64,000 bases of DNA from Enterobacter soli ATCC BAA-2102 (lineage in GTDB: Bacteria > Pseudomonadota > Gammaproteobacteria > Enterobacterales > Enterobacteriaceae): assembly GCF_001654845.1 (NCBI RefSeq), contig NZ_LXES01000025.1, forward strand, positions 62,001 to 126,000. Reading direction: 5' to 3'. Each line of letters starts with the position of its first letter. The stretch's first letter is position 1. Below the pieces are notes generated by a model, which was not told the DNA's origin, did not search any database, and was given only the letters and a program-made list of their open reading frames with translations. This document shows positions 38,352 to 48,969 of this stretch, one piece after another. Made by a program: the position numbers and the translations under genes.

Positions 38352-39038
38352 ATGCATCTGTCGATTGTGCTGGTAGCCCCAGCAAGAGCAGAAAATATAG
38401 GCGCTGCGGCGCGTGCCATGAAAACCATGGGTTTTACCGATTTGCGTATTGTGGACAGTACGGCACACCTGGAACCCGCAACCCGTTGGGTCGCACATGG
38501 ATCAGGCGATATTATCGATAATATAACGACTTACGACACGCTGGCGGATGCGCTGCACGACATTTCCTTCACCGTTGCGACCACCGCGCGCAGCCGGGCG
38601 AAGTTTCATTACTACGCGACACCAGCCGAACTGGTGCCATTGCTGGCTGAAAAAAGCGAATGGCTGACAAAAGCGGCGCTGGTGTTTGGCCGCGAAGATT
38701 CGGGATTAACCAACGAAGAACTGGAGCTGGCCGATGTCCTGACCGGGGTGCCGATGGTTGCTGATTATCCGTCGCTGAATTTAGGGCAGGCGGTAATGGT
38801 CTACTGCTATCAATTAGCATCCTTAATGCAAACCACTCCGGCTCAGATAACGGGCACCGATGAAAATCAGCTGGTGGCGTTACGCGCCCGTTTGCAGAAT
38901 TTGTTAACGGCACTGGACGTGGCCGACGATCAAAAAATGGCTGACTGGTTGCATCAGCGTCTGGGGCGTCTTGAGCAGCGAGACACAGCAATGTTGCATC
39001 GTTTGCTTCATGATATTGAAAAAAAATTATCCGAGTAA
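38352..39038 (+). CDS. yjtD: SpoU-family tRNA/rRNA 2'-O-methyltransferase YjtD
   Basis: 228-residue SPOUT (TrmH) superfamily protein, also called LasT. The three SPOUT motifs are visible: NIGAAARAMKTMGF (about 17-30), FGREDSGLTNEEL (about 115-127) and PSLNLGQAVMVYCYQL (about 141-156), which build the cofactor knot. Closest in type to TrmJ. RNA target not established. Last gene before the thr operon. Confidence 0.88.
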   Translation: MHLSIVLVAPARAENIGAAARAMKTMGFTDLRIVDSTAHLEPATRWVAHGSGDIIDNITTYDTLADALHDISFTVATTARSRAKFHYYATPAELVPLLAEKSEWLTKAALVFGREDSGLTNEELELADVLTGVPMVADYPSLNLGQAVMVYCYQLASLMQTTPAQITGTDENQLVALRARLQNLLTALDVADDQKMADWLHQRLGRLEQRDTAMLHRLLHDIEKKLSE

Positions 39039-39171
39039 AATGCTGTCATAAGTTTTTACTATGGCGAATGTGTCTGTCTGTAAGGGTTGCATTCGGGAGA
39101 ATCGGATGAAAATAAATCTGCAAGCAGCGGGAGATGAGAGTGTCCCGAATTGTGATCAAATTAAAAATTCA

Positions 39172-39200
39172 TTGACTTAAGGGGCCCGATCCTTTAACCC
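39172..39200 (+). promoter_or_regulatory. thrLABC promoter
   Basis: TTGACT (39172-39177) equals the -35 of the E. coli thr promoter in the same place. The -10 is less clear; TTTAAC / TAACCC at 39193-39200 is at the expected distance. Confidence 0.6.
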
Positions 39201-39249
39201 TAAAAGAATACAGCACAGACAGATAATAATTACAGAGTACACAACATCC

Positions 39250-39318
39250 ATGAAACGCATCAGCATTACCACCATTACCACAACCATCATCATTACCACA
39301 GGTAACGATGCGGGCTGA
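39250..39318 (+). CDS. thrL: thr operon leader peptide ThrL
   Basis: 22-residue leader with 7 threonine and 6 isoleucine codons ([12 protein letters not shown]..., ending NDAG). Ribosome stalling at these codons when threonyl- or isoleucyl-tRNA is scarce prevents the downstream terminator from forming. One residue longer than the E. coli leader. Confidence 0.95.
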   Translation: MKRISITTITTTIIITTGNDAG

Positions 39319-39335
39319 CGCGTACAGGAAAAACA

Positions 39336-39374
39336 AAAAAAAGCCCGCACCTAAACAGTGCGGGCTTTTTTTTC
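39336..39374 (+). terminator. thr attenuator
   Basis: AAAAAAGCCCGCAC / GTGCGGGCTTTTTTTT with an 8-base loop, 18 bases after the leader stop and 25 bases before thrA. It is the terminator hairpin of threonine/isoleucine attenuation. Confidence 0.95.
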
Positions 39375-39398
39375 GGCTATAGGAAACGAGGTAATCCC

Positions 39399-41861
39399 AT
39401 GCGAGTGTTGAAGTTCGGCGGTACATCAGTGGCAAATGCAGAACGTTTTCTGCGTGTTGCCGATATCCTGGAAAGCAACGCCAGGCAGGGGCAGGTTGCA
39501 ACCGTGCTCTCTGCCCCGGCGAAAATCACGAATCACCTGGTGGCGATGATTGAAAAAACCATCGGTGGCCAGGATGCACTCCCGAACATGAGTGACGCAG
39601 AGCGGATCTTCGCCGAGCTGCTTCAGGGGCTGGCCGATGCGCAGCCTGGCTTCCCGCTCGCGCAGCTGAAAGCCTTCGTCGAACATGAATTTGCCCAGAT
39701 CAAACATGTTCTGCACGGCATCAGCCTGCTGGGCCAGTGCCCGGATGGCATCAATGCGGCATTGATCTGCCGCGGCGAGAAGCTCTCTATCGCCATCATG
39801 GCGGGTCTGCTGGAAGCGCGCGGTCATAACGTCACGGTTATCGACCCGGTCGAAAAACTGCTGGCAGTAGGTCATTACCTCGAATCTACTGTTGATATTG
39901 CCGAATCTACCCGCCGTATTGCCGCAAGCAAAATTCCGTCTGACCACATGATCCTGATGGCCGGTTTTACCGCCGGGAACGAGAAGGGCGAGCTGGTGGT
40001 GCTGGGGCGTAACGGCTCTGATTACTCTGCTGCCGTGCTGGCGGCCTGTTTACGCGCCGACTGTTGCGAAATCTGGACTGACGTCGACGGCGTTTATACC
40101 TGCGACCCGCGCCAGGTTCCTGATGCCAGATTGCTTAAATCGATGTCGTATCAGGAAGCCATGGAGCTGTCCTACTTCGGCGCCAAAGTGCTTCACCCGC
40201 GTACCATCTCTCCGATTGCCCAGTTCCAGATCCCTTGCCTGATTAAAAATACCGGTAACCCGCAAGCGCCAGGTACGCTGATTGGTGCGAGCACTGACGA
40301 AGACGGCCTGCCGGTGAAAGGCATTTCTAATCTTAACAACATGGCGATGTTCAGCGTATCCGGCCCGGGCATGAAAGGCATGGTTGGCATGGCGGCTCGT
40401 GTGTTCGCTGCAATGTCGCGCAATGGTATTTCCGTTGTGTTGATTACCCAATCCTCTTCCGAGTACAGCATCAGCTTCTGTGTGCCTCAGGGCGACTGCC
40501 TGCGCGCTCGTCGTGCGCTGGAAGATGAATTTTATCTGGAGCTGAAAGAAGAGTTGCTGGAGCCGCTGTCCATTCAGGAGCGTCTGGCCATTATCTCCGT
40601 GGTGGGTGACGGGATGCGTACCCTGCGCGGCATTTCCGCCAAATTCTTTGCAGCGCTGGCGCGCGCCAATATCAACATCGTGGCGATTGCTCAGGGCTCG
40701 TCCGAGCGCTCCATCTCCGTGGTGGTTGATAATGATGATGCCACCACCGGCGTTCGCGTTGTCCACCAGATGCTGTTCAACACCGATCAGGTGATTGAGC
40801 TGTTCCTGATTGGCGTGGGCGGTGTTGGCGGCGCGCTGCTGGAGCAGGTAAAGCGTCAGCAGGCATGGCTAAAGAAGAAACATATTGATTTGCGCGTTTG
40901 CGGTATCGCGAACTCGAAAGCCCTGTTGACCAACGTCCACGGCCTGAATCTGGAAAACTGGCAGGGCGAGCTGAGTGATGCGAAAGAGCCTTTCAACCTG
41001 GGGCGTCTGATCCGCCTGGTGAAAGAGTATCACCTGCTAAACCCGGTGATTGTTGACTGTACCTCGAATCAGGCCGTAGCGGATCAATACGCTGACTTCC
41101 TGCGTGAAGGATTCCACGTGGTCACGCCGAACAAAAAGGCCAACACCTCGTCGATGAATTATTACCATCAGCTGCGTCTGGCGGCGAGCAAGTCACGCCG
41201 TAAGTTCCTCTACGATACCAACGTGGGCGCAGGGCTGCCGGTTATCGAGAACCTGCAAAACCTGCTGAACGCCGGTGATGAACTGCAACGTTTCTCTGGC
41301 ATTCTTTCTGGCTCGTTGTCGTTTATCTTCGGTAAGCTGGATGAAGGCATGAGCCTGTCGGAAGCGACGCGTGCGGCGCGTGAGCTGGGCTACACCGAGC
41401 CGGATCCGCGCGATGACCTTTCCGGAATGGACGTGGCGCGTAAGCTGCTGATCCTGGTGCGTGAAACCGGACGCGAGTTGGAACTTTCAGATATCGTGAT
41501 TGAACCTGTGTTGCCGGCAGAATTTGATGACAGCGGCGATGTCAGCACCTTTATGGCCCGTCTGCCGCAGCTTGATGACGCATTTGCTGCGCGTGTTGCG
41601 AAAGCCCGTGATGAAGGTAAGGTATTGCGCTATGTTGGCAACATTGAAGATGACGGCGTTTGCCGCGTGAAGATTGCTGAAGTGGATGGCAACGATCCGC
41701 TATTCAAAGTCAAAAACGGCGAGAACGCCCTGGCGTTTTACAGCCACTATTATCAGCCATTACCGTTGGTGCTTCGCGGTTATGGCGCGGGGAACGATGT
41801 TACAGCTGCGGGCGTATTTGCCGACCTGCTTCGTACCCTGTCATGGAAGTTAGGAGTTTAA
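39399..41861 (+). CDS. thrA: Bifunctional aspartokinase I / homoserine dehydrogenase I
   Basis: 820 residues. Aspartokinase domain (about 1-290) starting KFGGTSV, two ACT domains (about 310-460) that bind threonine for feedback inhibition, and homoserine dehydrogenase (about 464-820) with the NADP loop [12 protein letters not shown] and [11 protein letters not shown]. Catalyses the first and third steps from aspartate to threonine, methionine and lysine. First structural gene after the attenuator; thrB starts one base after its stop. Confidence 0.98.
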   Translation: MRVLKFGGTSVANAERFLRVADILESNARQGQVATVLSAPAKITNHLVAMIEKTIGGQDALPNMSDAERIFAELLQGLADAQPGFPLAQLKAFVEHEFAQIKHVLHGISLLGQCPDGINAALICRGEKLSIAIMAGLLEARGHNVTVIDPVEKLLAVGHYLESTVDIAESTRRIAASKIPSDHMILMAGFTAGNEKGELVVLGRNGSDYSAAVLAACLRADCCEIWTDVDGVYTCDPRQVPDARLLKSMSYQEAMELSYFGAKVLHPRTISPIAQFQIPCLIKNTGNPQAPGTLIGASTDEDGLPVKGISNLNNMAMFSVSGPGMKGMVGMAARVFAAMSRNGISVVLITQSSSEYSISFCVPQGDCLRARRALEDEFYLELKEELLEPLSIQERLAIISVVGDGMRTLRGISAKFFAALARANINIVAIAQGSSERSISVVVDNDDATTGVRVVHQMLFNTDQVIELFLIGVGGVGGALLEQVKRQQAWLKKKHIDLRVCGIANSKALLTNVHGLNLENWQGELSDAKEPFNLGRLIRLVKEYHLLNPVIVDCTSNQAVADQYADFLREGFHVVTPNKKANTSSMNYYHQLRLAASKSRRKFLYDTNVGAGLPVIENLQNLLNAGDELQRFSGILSGSLSFIFGKLDEGMSLSEATRAARELGYTEPDPRDDLSGMDVARKLLILVRETGRELELSDIVIEPVLPAEFDDSGDVSTFMARLPQLDDAFAARVAKARDEGKVLRYVGNIEDDGVCRVKIAEVDGNDPLFKVKNGENALAFYSHYYQPLPLVLRGYGAGNDVTAAGVFADLLRTLSWKLGV

Positions 41862-41862
41862 C

Positions 41863-42792
41863 ATGGTGAAAGTTTATGCCCCGGCTTCCAGCGCCAATAT
41901 GAGCGTCGGATTTGATGTGCTGGGTGCGGCGGTAACGCCGGTTGATGGCTCGCTGCTGGGCGATACGGTGACGGTTGAGACGGCTGACAGTTTTAGCCTG
42001 AATAACGTGGGCCGTTTTGCCAACAAGCTTCCGGCCGACCCGCGCGAAAACATCGTTTATCAGTGCTGGGAAAGATTCTGTCAGGAGATCGGTAAAAACG
42101 TGCCGGTCGCCATGACGCTGGAAAAAAGTATGCCGATTGGCTCCGGGCTTGGCTCAAGCGCGTGCTCGGTGGTGGCTGCCCTGGTGGCCATGAATGAACA
42201 TTGCGGCAAACCGCTGAACAATAATCGTCTGCTGGGGTTAATGGGCGAGCTGGAAGGGCGTATCTCCGGCAGCATCCACTATGACAACGTCGCGCCGTGT
42301 TTCCTTGGTGGAATGCAGCTGATGATTGAAGAAAATGGCATCATCAGCCAGCAGGTGCCAGGGTTTGATGAATGGCTGTGGGTGCTGGCTTATCCAGGTA
42401 TTAAAGTATCGACCGCAGAAGCGCGCGCAATCCTGCCTGCGCAGTACCGTCGTCAGGACTGTATCGCTCACGGGCGTCATCTGGCAGGCTTTATTCATGC
42501 CTGTTACACCCGTCAGCCGCAGCTTGCGGCAAAATTGATGAAAGATGTAATCGCCGAACCGTATCGCACCAAACTGCTGCCTGGCTTTAACGAAGCGCGC
42601 CAGGCATCGCTGGATATCGGCGCGCAGGCGTGCGGTATCTCCGGCTCTGGCCCGACGCTGTTCGCATTATGCGATAACCCGGACACCGCGCAGCGCGTGG
42701 CGGACTGGCTCTCTAAACACTACCTGCAAAATCAGGAAGGCTTTGTTCATATTTGCCGTCTGGACACGGCTGGCGCACGAGTACTGGGATAA
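41863..42792 (+). CDS. thrB: Homoserine kinase
   Basis: 309-residue GHMP kinase that makes O-phosphohomoserine. ATP loop [10 protein letters not shown] at 91-100. Translation is tightly coupled to thrA (TAACATG) and thrC (three bases between the genes). Confidence 0.98.
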   Translation: MVKVYAPASSANMSVGFDVLGAAVTPVDGSLLGDTVTVETADSFSLNNVGRFANKLPADPRENIVYQCWERFCQEIGKNVPVAMTLEKSMPIGSGLGSSACSVVAALVAMNEHCGKPLNNNRLLGLMGELEGRISGSIHYDNVAPCFLGGMQLMIEENGIISQQVPGFDEWLWVLAYPGIKVSTAEARAILPAQYRRQDCIAHGRHLAGFIHACYTRQPQLAAKLMKDVIAEPYRTKLLPGFNEARQASLDIGAQACGISGSGPTLFALCDNPDTAQRVADWLSKHYLQNQEGFVHICRLDTAGARVLG

Positions 42793-42795
42793 ATA

Positions 42796-44082
42796 ATGAA
42801 ACTCTACAACCTTAAAGATCATAACGAGCAGGTCAGCTTCGCACAGGCGGTAACGCAGGGCCTGGGCAAAAACCAGGGGCTGTTTTTCCCCCACGACCTG
42901 CCGGAATTTCCGCTGACCGATATCGATGAACTGCTGAAGCAAGACTTTGTCACCCGCAGCGCCAAAATCCTGTCTGCGTTTATCGGCGACGAAATCCCGC
43001 AAGAGCTGCTGGAAGAGCGTGTGCGTGCGGCGTTCGCCTTCCCGGCGCCGGTTAACCACGTAGAGCCTGATGTGGGCTGCCTTGAGCTGTTCCACGGCCC
43101 GACCCTGGCCTTTAAAGACTTCGGCGGCCGCTTTATGGCGCAGATGCTGACGCACATCAGTGGCGACAAACCGGTGACCATTCTGACCGCGACCTCTGGT
43201 GATACAGGCGCCGCTGTGGCCCATGCGTTCTATGGCCTGAAAAATGTCCGCGTCGTTATCTTGTATCCGAAAGGTAAAATCAGCCCGCTTCAGGAAAAAC
43301 TGTTCTGTACCCTTGGCGGTAACATCGAAACGGTAGCGATTGACGGCGATTTTGATGCTTGTCAGGCGCTGGTTAAACAAGCTTTCGATGATGAAGAGCT
43401 GAAAGTCGCTCTGGGTCTGAACTCGGCGAACTCCATCAACATCAGCCGCCTGCTGGCGCAGATTTGCTACTACTTCGAAGCCGTCGCGCAACTGCCGCAG
43501 GAAGCCCGTAACCAGCTGGTGATCTCTGTCCCAAGCGGTAACTTTGGCGACCTGACGGCTGGTCTGCTGGCGAAATCTCTGGGCCTGCCGGTGAAGCGCT
43601 TTATCGCAGCAACCAACGCGAACGACACCGTGCCGCGCTTCCTGAAAGACGGCAAATGGGCACCAAACGCGACCCAGGCGACGCTGTCTAACGCCATGGA
43701 CGTCAGCCAGCCAAACAACTGGCCGCGTGTGGAAGAGCTGTTCCGCCGTAAAGTGTGGCGTTTGGGCGATCTCGGCTATGCCGCGGTGACGGATGAAACC
43801 ACCAAAGCCACCATGCGTGAGCTGAAAGCGGTGGGGTATACCTCTGAGCCGCACGCCGCTATCGCTTACCGCGCGCTACGCGACCAGCTGAACCCGGGCG
43901 AATATGGTCTGTTCCTGGGGACTGCGCATCCGGCGAAGTTCAAAGAGAGCGTGGAAGAGATTCTGGGTGAAACCCTGCCGCTGCCAAAAGAGCTGGCGGA
44001 TCGCGCCGACCTGCCGCTGCTGTCTCACGAGCTGCCAGCGGACTTTGCCGCGCTGCGTAAGTTGATGATGACCCGCGCGTAA
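42796..44082 (+). CDS. thrC: Threonine synthase
   Basis: 428-residue pyridoxal-phosphate enzyme converting O-phosphohomoserine to threonine. The cofactor lysine is Lys107 in LAFKDFGG; the phosphate-binding loop and SVPSGNFGDLTAG segment are conserved. Last gene of thrLABC, followed by a REP-containing terminator. Confidence 0.98.
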   Translation: MKLYNLKDHNEQVSFAQAVTQGLGKNQGLFFPHDLPEFPLTDIDELLKQDFVTRSAKILSAFIGDEIPQELLEERVRAAFAFPAPVNHVEPDVGCLELFHGPTLAFKDFGGRFMAQMLTHISGDKPVTILTATSGDTGAAVAHAFYGLKNVRVVILYPKGKISPLQEKLFCTLGGNIETVAIDGDFDACQALVKQAFDDEELKVALGLNSANSINISRLLAQICYYFEAVAQLPQEARNQLVISVPSGNFGDLTAGLLAKSLGLPVKRFIAATNANDTVPRFLKDGKWAPNATQATLSNAMDVSQPNNWPRVEELFRRKVWRLGDLGYAAVTDETTKATMRELKAVGYTSEPHAAIAYRALRDQLNPGEYGLFLGTAHPAKFKESVEEILGETLPLPKELADRADLPLLSHELPADFAALRKLMMTRA

Positions 44083-44088
44083 TTTTTG

Positions 44089-44153
44089 TCGGGTGGCGGT
44101 TACAGCAACCCCAATCGTAGGCCGGGTAAGGCGAAGCCGCCACCCGGCTTTTT
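44089..44153. repeat. REP pair acting as thrC terminator
   Basis: A partial unit GTCGGGTGGCGG (44089-44100) and a complete unit GCCGGGTAAGGCG...CCGCCACCCGGC (44121-44148) followed by six T. The second combines a REP palindrome with a T-run, so it probably ends the thr transcript. Confidence 0.8.
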
Positions 44154-44312
44154 TATGGAGAAATTAAGGAGAAAATAAGCAGTAAAAATGCAGGAATTCC
44201 CACTAAATGCGGTCGCTCAGAGATTAGGATTGCAGAGAATAACAACCCCGGTTCCCCTCACGTAATCTCCTTACATCGGCCCACGTTGGGCAAGAATAAT
44301 AAGGAGTCACCT

Positions 44313-44627
44313 ATGTCTAAACTGAAACCTGCACTCATCGCGCTTTCACTGATGCTGGTCGCTCCCATGGCGGTACAGGCAGCTGAAATCACACTCGTGC
44401 CTGCGGTAAAACTGCAAATTGGCGACCAGGATAACAACGGACACTACTGGGATGGTGGCCGCTGGCGCGACCATGACTGGTGGAAGGCGCACTATGACTG
44501 GCGTGATAACCACTGGCGCCCGCATGATGAGCATCGCGATCATGATGATCACCGCGACCGTCACGATGATCGTCATGATGACCGCCACGACGACCGTGGC
44601 CCAGGGCCAGAGTGGAAGCACCACTAA
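44313..44627 (+). CDS. yaaX: Secreted His/Asp-rich protein YaaX (DUF2502)
   Basis: 104 residues. Signal peptide 1-23 (ending VQA before AEITLVP), a conserved DUF2502 core (IGDQDNNGHYWDGGRWRDH), then a tail of about 45 residues made of tandem HDDR/HRDH-type units rich in His, Asp and Arg. The start at MSKLKPALIALS has AAGGAG upstream and matches the family; nine upstream codons are excluded. Such tails can bind divalent metals, but no function is established. Followed by a bidirectional terminator. Confidence 0.85.
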   Translation: MSKLKPALIALSLMLVAPMAVQAAEITLVPAVKLQIGDQDNNGHYWDGGRWRDHDWWKAHYDWRDNHWRPHDEHRDHDDHRDRHDDRHDDRHDDRGPGPEWKHH

Positions 44628-44630
44628 TTA

Positions 44631-44658
44631 AAAACCCCCGCCATCTGGCGGGGGTTTT
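44631..44658. terminator. Bidirectional terminator yaaX / yaaA
   Basis: AAAACCCCCGCC-ATCT-GGCGGGGGTTTT, a perfect 12-base stem between convergent genes. Confidence 0.95.
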
Positions 44659-44661
44659 GCT

Positions 44662-45435
44662 TTACTGCTCGTGACGTTTAAACACCATCTCGCCTTTCCC
44701 TGACGCTTCTTCGTCAAAGAAATACCCTTCGCTGTTAAACCCGGTGAGTTGTTCGGGCTTTGTCAGACGGTTTTGAATAATAAAGCGGCTCATCAACCCG
44801 CGCGCTTTCTTGGCGTAGAAGCTGATCACTTTAAACTTGCCGTTTTTCTCATCCAGGAAGACAGGCTTGATAATTTGGGCATCCAGCTTTTTCGGCTTCA
44901 CCGATTTGTAGTACTCATCGGAGGCCAGGTTGATCACGATGTTATCGCCCTGCGCGTGTAACGCCGCATTCAGTTTGTCGGTAATGATATCGCCCCAGAA
45001 ATGGTACAGGTCTTTACCTTTGGCATTTTCCAGGCGGATACCCATCTCCAGGCGATATGGCTGCATCAGATCCAGCGGGCGCAGCACGCCATATAGGCCA
45101 GAGAGCATACGCAGGTGCTGCTGGGCAAAATCGAAATCGGCTTCGCTAAACTCTTCCGCCTGTAAACCGGTATAAACATCTCCTTTGAAGGCCAGAAGCG
45201 CCTGGCGCGCATTGGTCGGGGTGAAATCCGGGTGCCATTCGTGAAAACGCGTGGCGTTCAGATCGGCGAGTTTGTCGCTGATGCTCATCAGCGTGGCAAT
45301 TTGTGGCGCAGAGAGCTTACGCGCCTCATGAATCAGCTGTTGCGAATAGTCCAGCAGTTCAGGCTGGGTATAACGCTCAGTGGCAAGAGGGCTCTGGTAA
45401 TCGAGCGTTTTTGCAGGTGAAATCAGAATCAGCAT
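44662..45435 (-). CDS. yaaA: Peroxide stress protein YaaA
   Basis: 257-residue UPF0246 / DUF328 protein. Signature segments [16 protein letters not shown] at the start, GDVYTGL and [22 protein letters not shown] are present. In E. coli it limits free iron and DNA damage during peroxide stress under OxyR control; it has DNA-binding ability. Enzymatic activity unknown. Confidence 0.94.
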   Translation of the reverse strand: MLILISPAKTLDYQSPLATERYTQPELLDYSQQLIHEARKLSAPQIATLMSISDKLADLNATRFHEWHPDFTPTNARQALLAFKGDVYTGLQAEEFSEADFDFAQQHLRMLSGLYGVLRPLDLMQPYRLEMGIRLENAKGKDLYHFWGDIITDKLNAALHAQGDNIVINLASDEYYKSVKPKKLDAQIIKPVFLDEKNGKFKVISFYAKKARGLMSRFIIQNRLTKPEQLTGFNSEGYFFDEEASGKGEMVFKRHEQ

Positions 45436-45501
45436 ATCCAGTCCTTGCAGGAAATTTAGAGCGACTTTAGCAAAAAATCGCCCTGAATTGATCGATAGCT
45501 G

Positions 45502-46932
45502 TTATCGCCGGGGCAAATCATCCCAGCTGCCCGGGGCGATTTGCGCTTCAATTTCGGGGTAGCGCGAGGCATCAAACACCGGCTGAACGCCAAGCTTGCG
45601 CTGGCGAAGGTAATCGCGGGCGATAAGCGTAACCACCGGAGAGAGCAGCAAAATAGCCGTCAGGTTAGTGATCGCCATCAGCGCCATAATGACATCGGCC
45701 AGCTGCCAGACCAGCGGCAGGCTGAGTAAAGAGCCCGCCATCACCATCAGCACGACCCCGATACGTAGCAGCCACAGAGTACCGCGCGAGTCACGCCTGA
45801 GGAAAATGAGGTTGTTCTCGGCATAGAGGTAATTGACGACTATCGAGCTGAAGGCAAACAGGATAACAATAACCGAGACAAAACCTGCCCCCCAACTGCC
45901 AGAAAGATTCACCAGCGCCTGCTGAACCAGCTGAATGCCCGCCGTCCCGGGTGTGTGCGGCATTGGGCCTGCCAGCAGCACAATCATGGCGCTGGCAGAG
46001 CAAATCATAATGGTATCCGTGAACACGCCAATCATCTGCACGATGCCTTGCGCAGCGGGGTGAGGGGGCCAGGACGCAGCGGTGGCGGCGGCATTTGGCG
46101 TTGACCCCATACCGGCTTCGTTCGAGAACATTCCCCGCTGAAAGCCTGCCGTCAGTGCCTGGCTAATGGTATAACCCAGTGCGCCAGAGGCCGCTTCCCG
46201 CCAGCCGAAGGCACTCTGGAAAATGGTCGTAATCACTTTCGGCACCATGCTGAGGTGTGTGGCCATCACCAACAGGCTCGCCGCGACCCATAGCAGCGCC
46301 ATTATCGGCACCAGCCATTGCATCAGACGTGCAACACCCTTCAGGCCGGTGACGATGGTCAGCAAAATGAAAATCGCCAGCGTCGCGCCGGTTAGCCACT
46401 CCGGGCACTGGAAGGCGTAACGCAGCGCATGGGCCACGGAGTTGGCCTGCACGGTGTTGAAAATCAGTCCGTAGGCGATGAGCAAAAAGACAGAAAACAG
46501 CACGCCCATCCAGCGCATTCCCAGTCCCCGCGCCATATACCACGCCGGGCCACCGCGAAACTGGCCGCTTTTGTCCTTCTCTTTGTAGAGCTGGGCGAGG
46601 GAGCATTCGGCAAAAGAGGTCGCCATGCCGATAATCGCTGTGACCCACATCCAGAACACCGCGCCGGGGCCGCCGGCGCTAATCGCCAGCGCCACGCCCG
46701 CCAGGTTGCCACTGCCAACCCGAGCCGCAAGGCTGGTACACAGCGCCTGGAACGACGTTAATCCTCCCGGTTGCGGGGTGATACTGTTTTTCAGACTTTT
46801 GCCAAACTTGCGAATATAGCGAAACTGGATAAAACCGCTGCGCAGCGTAAACCATATACCTGCTCCCAGCAGCAGATATATCATTATCGAACCCCAGAGG
46901 ATTTCGTTGATAAATGAGAGAAAATCAGGCAC
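45502..46932 (-). CDS. yaaJ: Sodium/alanine (AGCS) symporter YaaJ
   Basis: 476-residue inner-membrane carrier of the alanine-or-glycine:cation symporter family with about 11 spans. The family signatures GGPGAVFWMW, MFSNEAGMGSTPNAAA and SAMIVLLAG are conserved. The GTG at 46932 with AGAGGGACG upstream gives the E. coli length and N-terminus (PDFLSFIN); an upstream TTG would add eight residues. Substrate not proven. Confidence 0.92.
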   Translation of the reverse strand: MPDFLSFINEILWGSIMIYLLLGAGIWFTLRSGFIQFRYIRKFGKSLKNSITPQPGGLTSFQALCTSLAARVGSGNLAGVALAISAGGPGAVFWMWVTAIIGMATSFAECSLAQLYKEKDKSGQFRGGPAWYMARGLGMRWMGVLFSVFLLIAYGLIFNTVQANSVAHALRYAFQCPEWLTGATLAIFILLTIVTGLKGVARLMQWLVPIMALLWVAASLLVMATHLSMVPKVITTIFQSAFGWREAASGALGYTISQALTAGFQRGMFSNEAGMGSTPNAAATAASWPPHPAAQGIVQMIGVFTDTIMICSASAMIVLLAGPMPHTPGTAGIQLVQQALVNLSGSWGAGFVSVIVILFAFSSIVVNYLYAENNLIFLRRDSRGTLWLLRIGVVLMVMAGSLLSLPLVWQLADVIMALMAITNLTAILLLSPVVTLIARDYLRQRKLGVQPVFDASRYPEIEAQIAPGSWDDLPRR

Positions 46933-46956
46933 TAACGTCCCTCTTGTTGATGCCAA

Positions 46957-47195
46957 TGTGAATATGTAAGCGCTACCACTGATTGACCATGCTGTTACTT
47001 AGCACGCTGTTAATATTCCGAGTTTATCATACTATGGCTAAGCGCACTGTCTGCGGTTGCGCTACCATTCCACCGTGTTATCATCAGAGGCAGACCGGTT
47101 ACATCCCCCTAACAAGTAAACCTGTCATTTTTCCGCTGCTGGCAAGCTGTCGGTAGTGTGAATTATCCAGGGCACGTTAAAAGAGAAACACTATC
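46957..47195. promoter_or_regulatory. Region between yaaJ and talB
   Basis: About 240 bases without a gene, expected to hold the yaaJ and talB promoters. AAAAGAGAAACACT precedes talB as ribosome-binding region. I see no clear operator. Confidence 0.4.
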
Positions 47196-48149
47196 ATGAC
47201 GGATAAATTAACCTCCCTTCGTCAGTTCACCACTGTAGTAGCTGACACCGGAGATATCGCGGCAATGAAGTTGTACCAGCCGCAGGATGCCACAACTAAC
47301 CCTTCTCTGATCCTTAACGCCGCGCAGATCCCTGAGTATCGCAAACTGATCGACGACGCTGTGACCTGGGCGAAAGGCCAGAGCAACGATCGCGCGCAGC
47401 AGGTTGTGGATGCAACTGACAAACTGGCTGTAAACATCGGTCTGGAAATCCTGAAACTGGTTCCGGGTCGCATCTCTACTGAAGTTGATGCACGTCTGTC
47501 TTACGACACCGAAGCGTCAATCGCGAAAGCAAAACGCCTGATCAAAATGTACAACGATGCTGGCATCAGCAACGACCGTATCCTGATCAAACTGGCTTCT
47601 ACCTGGCAGGGCATCCGCGCTGCTGAGCAGCTGGAAAAAGACGGCATCAACTGTAACCTGACGCTGCTGTTCTCCTTCGCGCAGGCGCGTGCATGTGCGG
47701 AAGCAGGCGTATACCTGATTTCTCCGTTCGTGGGCCGTATTCTGGACTGGTACAAAGCCAACACCGATAAGAAAGAGTACGCACCTGCTGAAGATCCTGG
47801 CGTGGTTTCTGTGACTGAAATCTACGAATACTACAAACAGCACGGCTACGAGACTGTGGTTATGGGCGCAAGCTTCCGTAACGTCGGTGAAATCATCGAG
47901 CTGGCTGGCTGTGACCGCCTGACTATCGCACCTGCACTGCTGAAAGAGCTGGCAGAAAGCGAAGGCGCGCTGGAGCGTAAACTGTCCTACACCGGTGAAG
48001 TGAAAGCACGCCCAGAGCGCATCACTGAATCCGAGTTCCTGTGGCAGCACAACCAGGACCCAATGGCTGTAGACAAACTGGCGGACGGTATCCGTAAGTT
48101 TGCTGTTGACCAGGGTAAACTGGAAAAAATGATCGGCGACCTGCTGTAA
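47196..48149 (+). CDS. talB: Transaldolase B
   Basis: 317 residues, as in E. coli. Class I aldolase barrel of the non-oxidative pentose phosphate pathway. The Schiff-base lysine is Lys132 in ILIKLAST; Asp17 and Glu96 are the other catalytic residues and are present. The codon choice is highly biased, as for an abundant protein. Followed by a GC-rich hairpin. Confidence 0.98.
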   Translation: MTDKLTSLRQFTTVVADTGDIAAMKLYQPQDATTNPSLILNAAQIPEYRKLIDDAVTWAKGQSNDRAQQVVDATDKLAVNIGLEILKLVPGRISTEVDARLSYDTEASIAKAKRLIKMYNDAGISNDRILIKLASTWQGIRAAEQLEKDGINCNLTLLFSFAQARACAEAGVYLISPFVGRILDWYKANTDKKEYAPAEDPGVVSVTEIYEYYKQHGYETVVMGASFRNVGEIIELAGCDRLTIAPALLKELAESEGALERKLSYTGEVKARPERITESEFLWQHNQDPMAVDKLADGIRKFAVDQGKLEKMIGDLL

Positions 48150-48156
48150 TCATTGC

Positions 48157-48190
48157 GCGTGGCCGGGCTCCCGGTCACGCTACTTCTTTT
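48157..48190 (+). terminator. Terminator after talB
   Basis: GCGTGGCCGGG / CCCGGTCACGC with a very short loop and one G-T pair, then TACTTCTTTT. Confidence 0.8.
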
Positions 48191-48259
48191 GTACCCTGTC
48201 TGAATCTCCCCTCTGCGTGTATCATTCCCTTTAATCAGTACTTTTTGAATGGAATGGAT

Positions 48260-48847
48260 ATGAATACCTTACGCATCGGCTTAGTGTCGATTTCTGACCG
48301 CGCCTCCAGCGGTGTTTATCAGGACAAAGGCATCCCCGCTCTGGAAGAGTGGCTGGGCAGTGCGCTGACCACCCCGTTTGAAATCCAGACCCGTTTAATC
48401 CCTGACGAACAGCCGATCATTGAGCAGACGCTGTGCGAGCTGGTGGATGAAATGAGCTGCCACCTGGTGCTGACCACGGGCGGTACTGGCCCTGCGCGCC
48501 GCGACGTTACCCCGGACGCCACTCTGGCGATTGCCGACCGTGAAATGCCGGGCTTCGGTGAACAGATGCGCCAGATAAGCCTGCACTTTGTGCCAACGGC
48601 TATCCTCTCCCGCCAGGTGGGCGTGATCCGCAAACAGGCGTTGATCCTGAACCTGCCGGGCCAGCCGAAGTCGATCAAAGAGACGCTGGAAGGGGTAAAA
48701 GCAGAAGATGGCAGCGTGGTCGTACATGGGATCTTCGCAAGTGTACCGTATTGTATACAGCTGCTGGATGGCCCTTATGTAGAAACGGATGCCAAAGTTG
48801 TAGCAGCATTTCGCCCTAAAAGCGCACGTCGCGAAACAATCTCCTGA
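48260..48847 (+). CDS. mog: Molybdopterin adenylyltransferase Mog
   Basis: 195-residue MogA family enzyme that adenylylates molybdopterin before molybdenum insertion by MoeA. The TTGGTGPARRDVTPDAT motif (about 72-88) is complete. Start taken at MNTLRIGLVS as in E. coli; five in-frame codons upstream contain two more ATGs but are not conserved. In E. coli satP follows mog; here an accessory block starts instead. Confidence 0.96.
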   Translation: MNTLRIGLVSISDRASSGVYQDKGIPALEEWLGSALTTPFEIQTRLIPDEQPIIEQTLCELVDEMSCHLVLTTGGTGPARRDVTPDATLAIADREMPGFGEQMRQISLHFVPTAILSRQVGVIRKQALILNLPGQPKSIKETLEGVKAEDGSVVVHGIFASVPYCIQLLDGPYVETDAKVVAAFRPKSARRETIS

Positions 48848-48969
48848 AATTAACAAATATGTGACATTAGCTACAGCCAGGATAGCGTGCAGATAGATTT
48901 ACGGTATAGTAATTTTTTCTTTACGATCGCCGTAAATATAATTCCACTACTCTGAACACATGGCGCGCT

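Noticed and set aside
42667..43854. A 395-codon minus-strand frame
   Set aside because: Shadow of thrC and the thrB end; composition typical of antisense frames (rich in Arg, His and Gln).
44511..44600. Tandem CATGATGATC-like units considered as a CRISPR-like array
   Set aside because: The units are short, imperfect, contiguous and in frame with yaaX; there are no spacers.
44419..44631. A 70-codon Met/Thr-rich frame overlapping yaaX
   Set aside because: An out-of-frame reading of the His/Asp codon repeats of yaaX; low-complexity and without a start signal.
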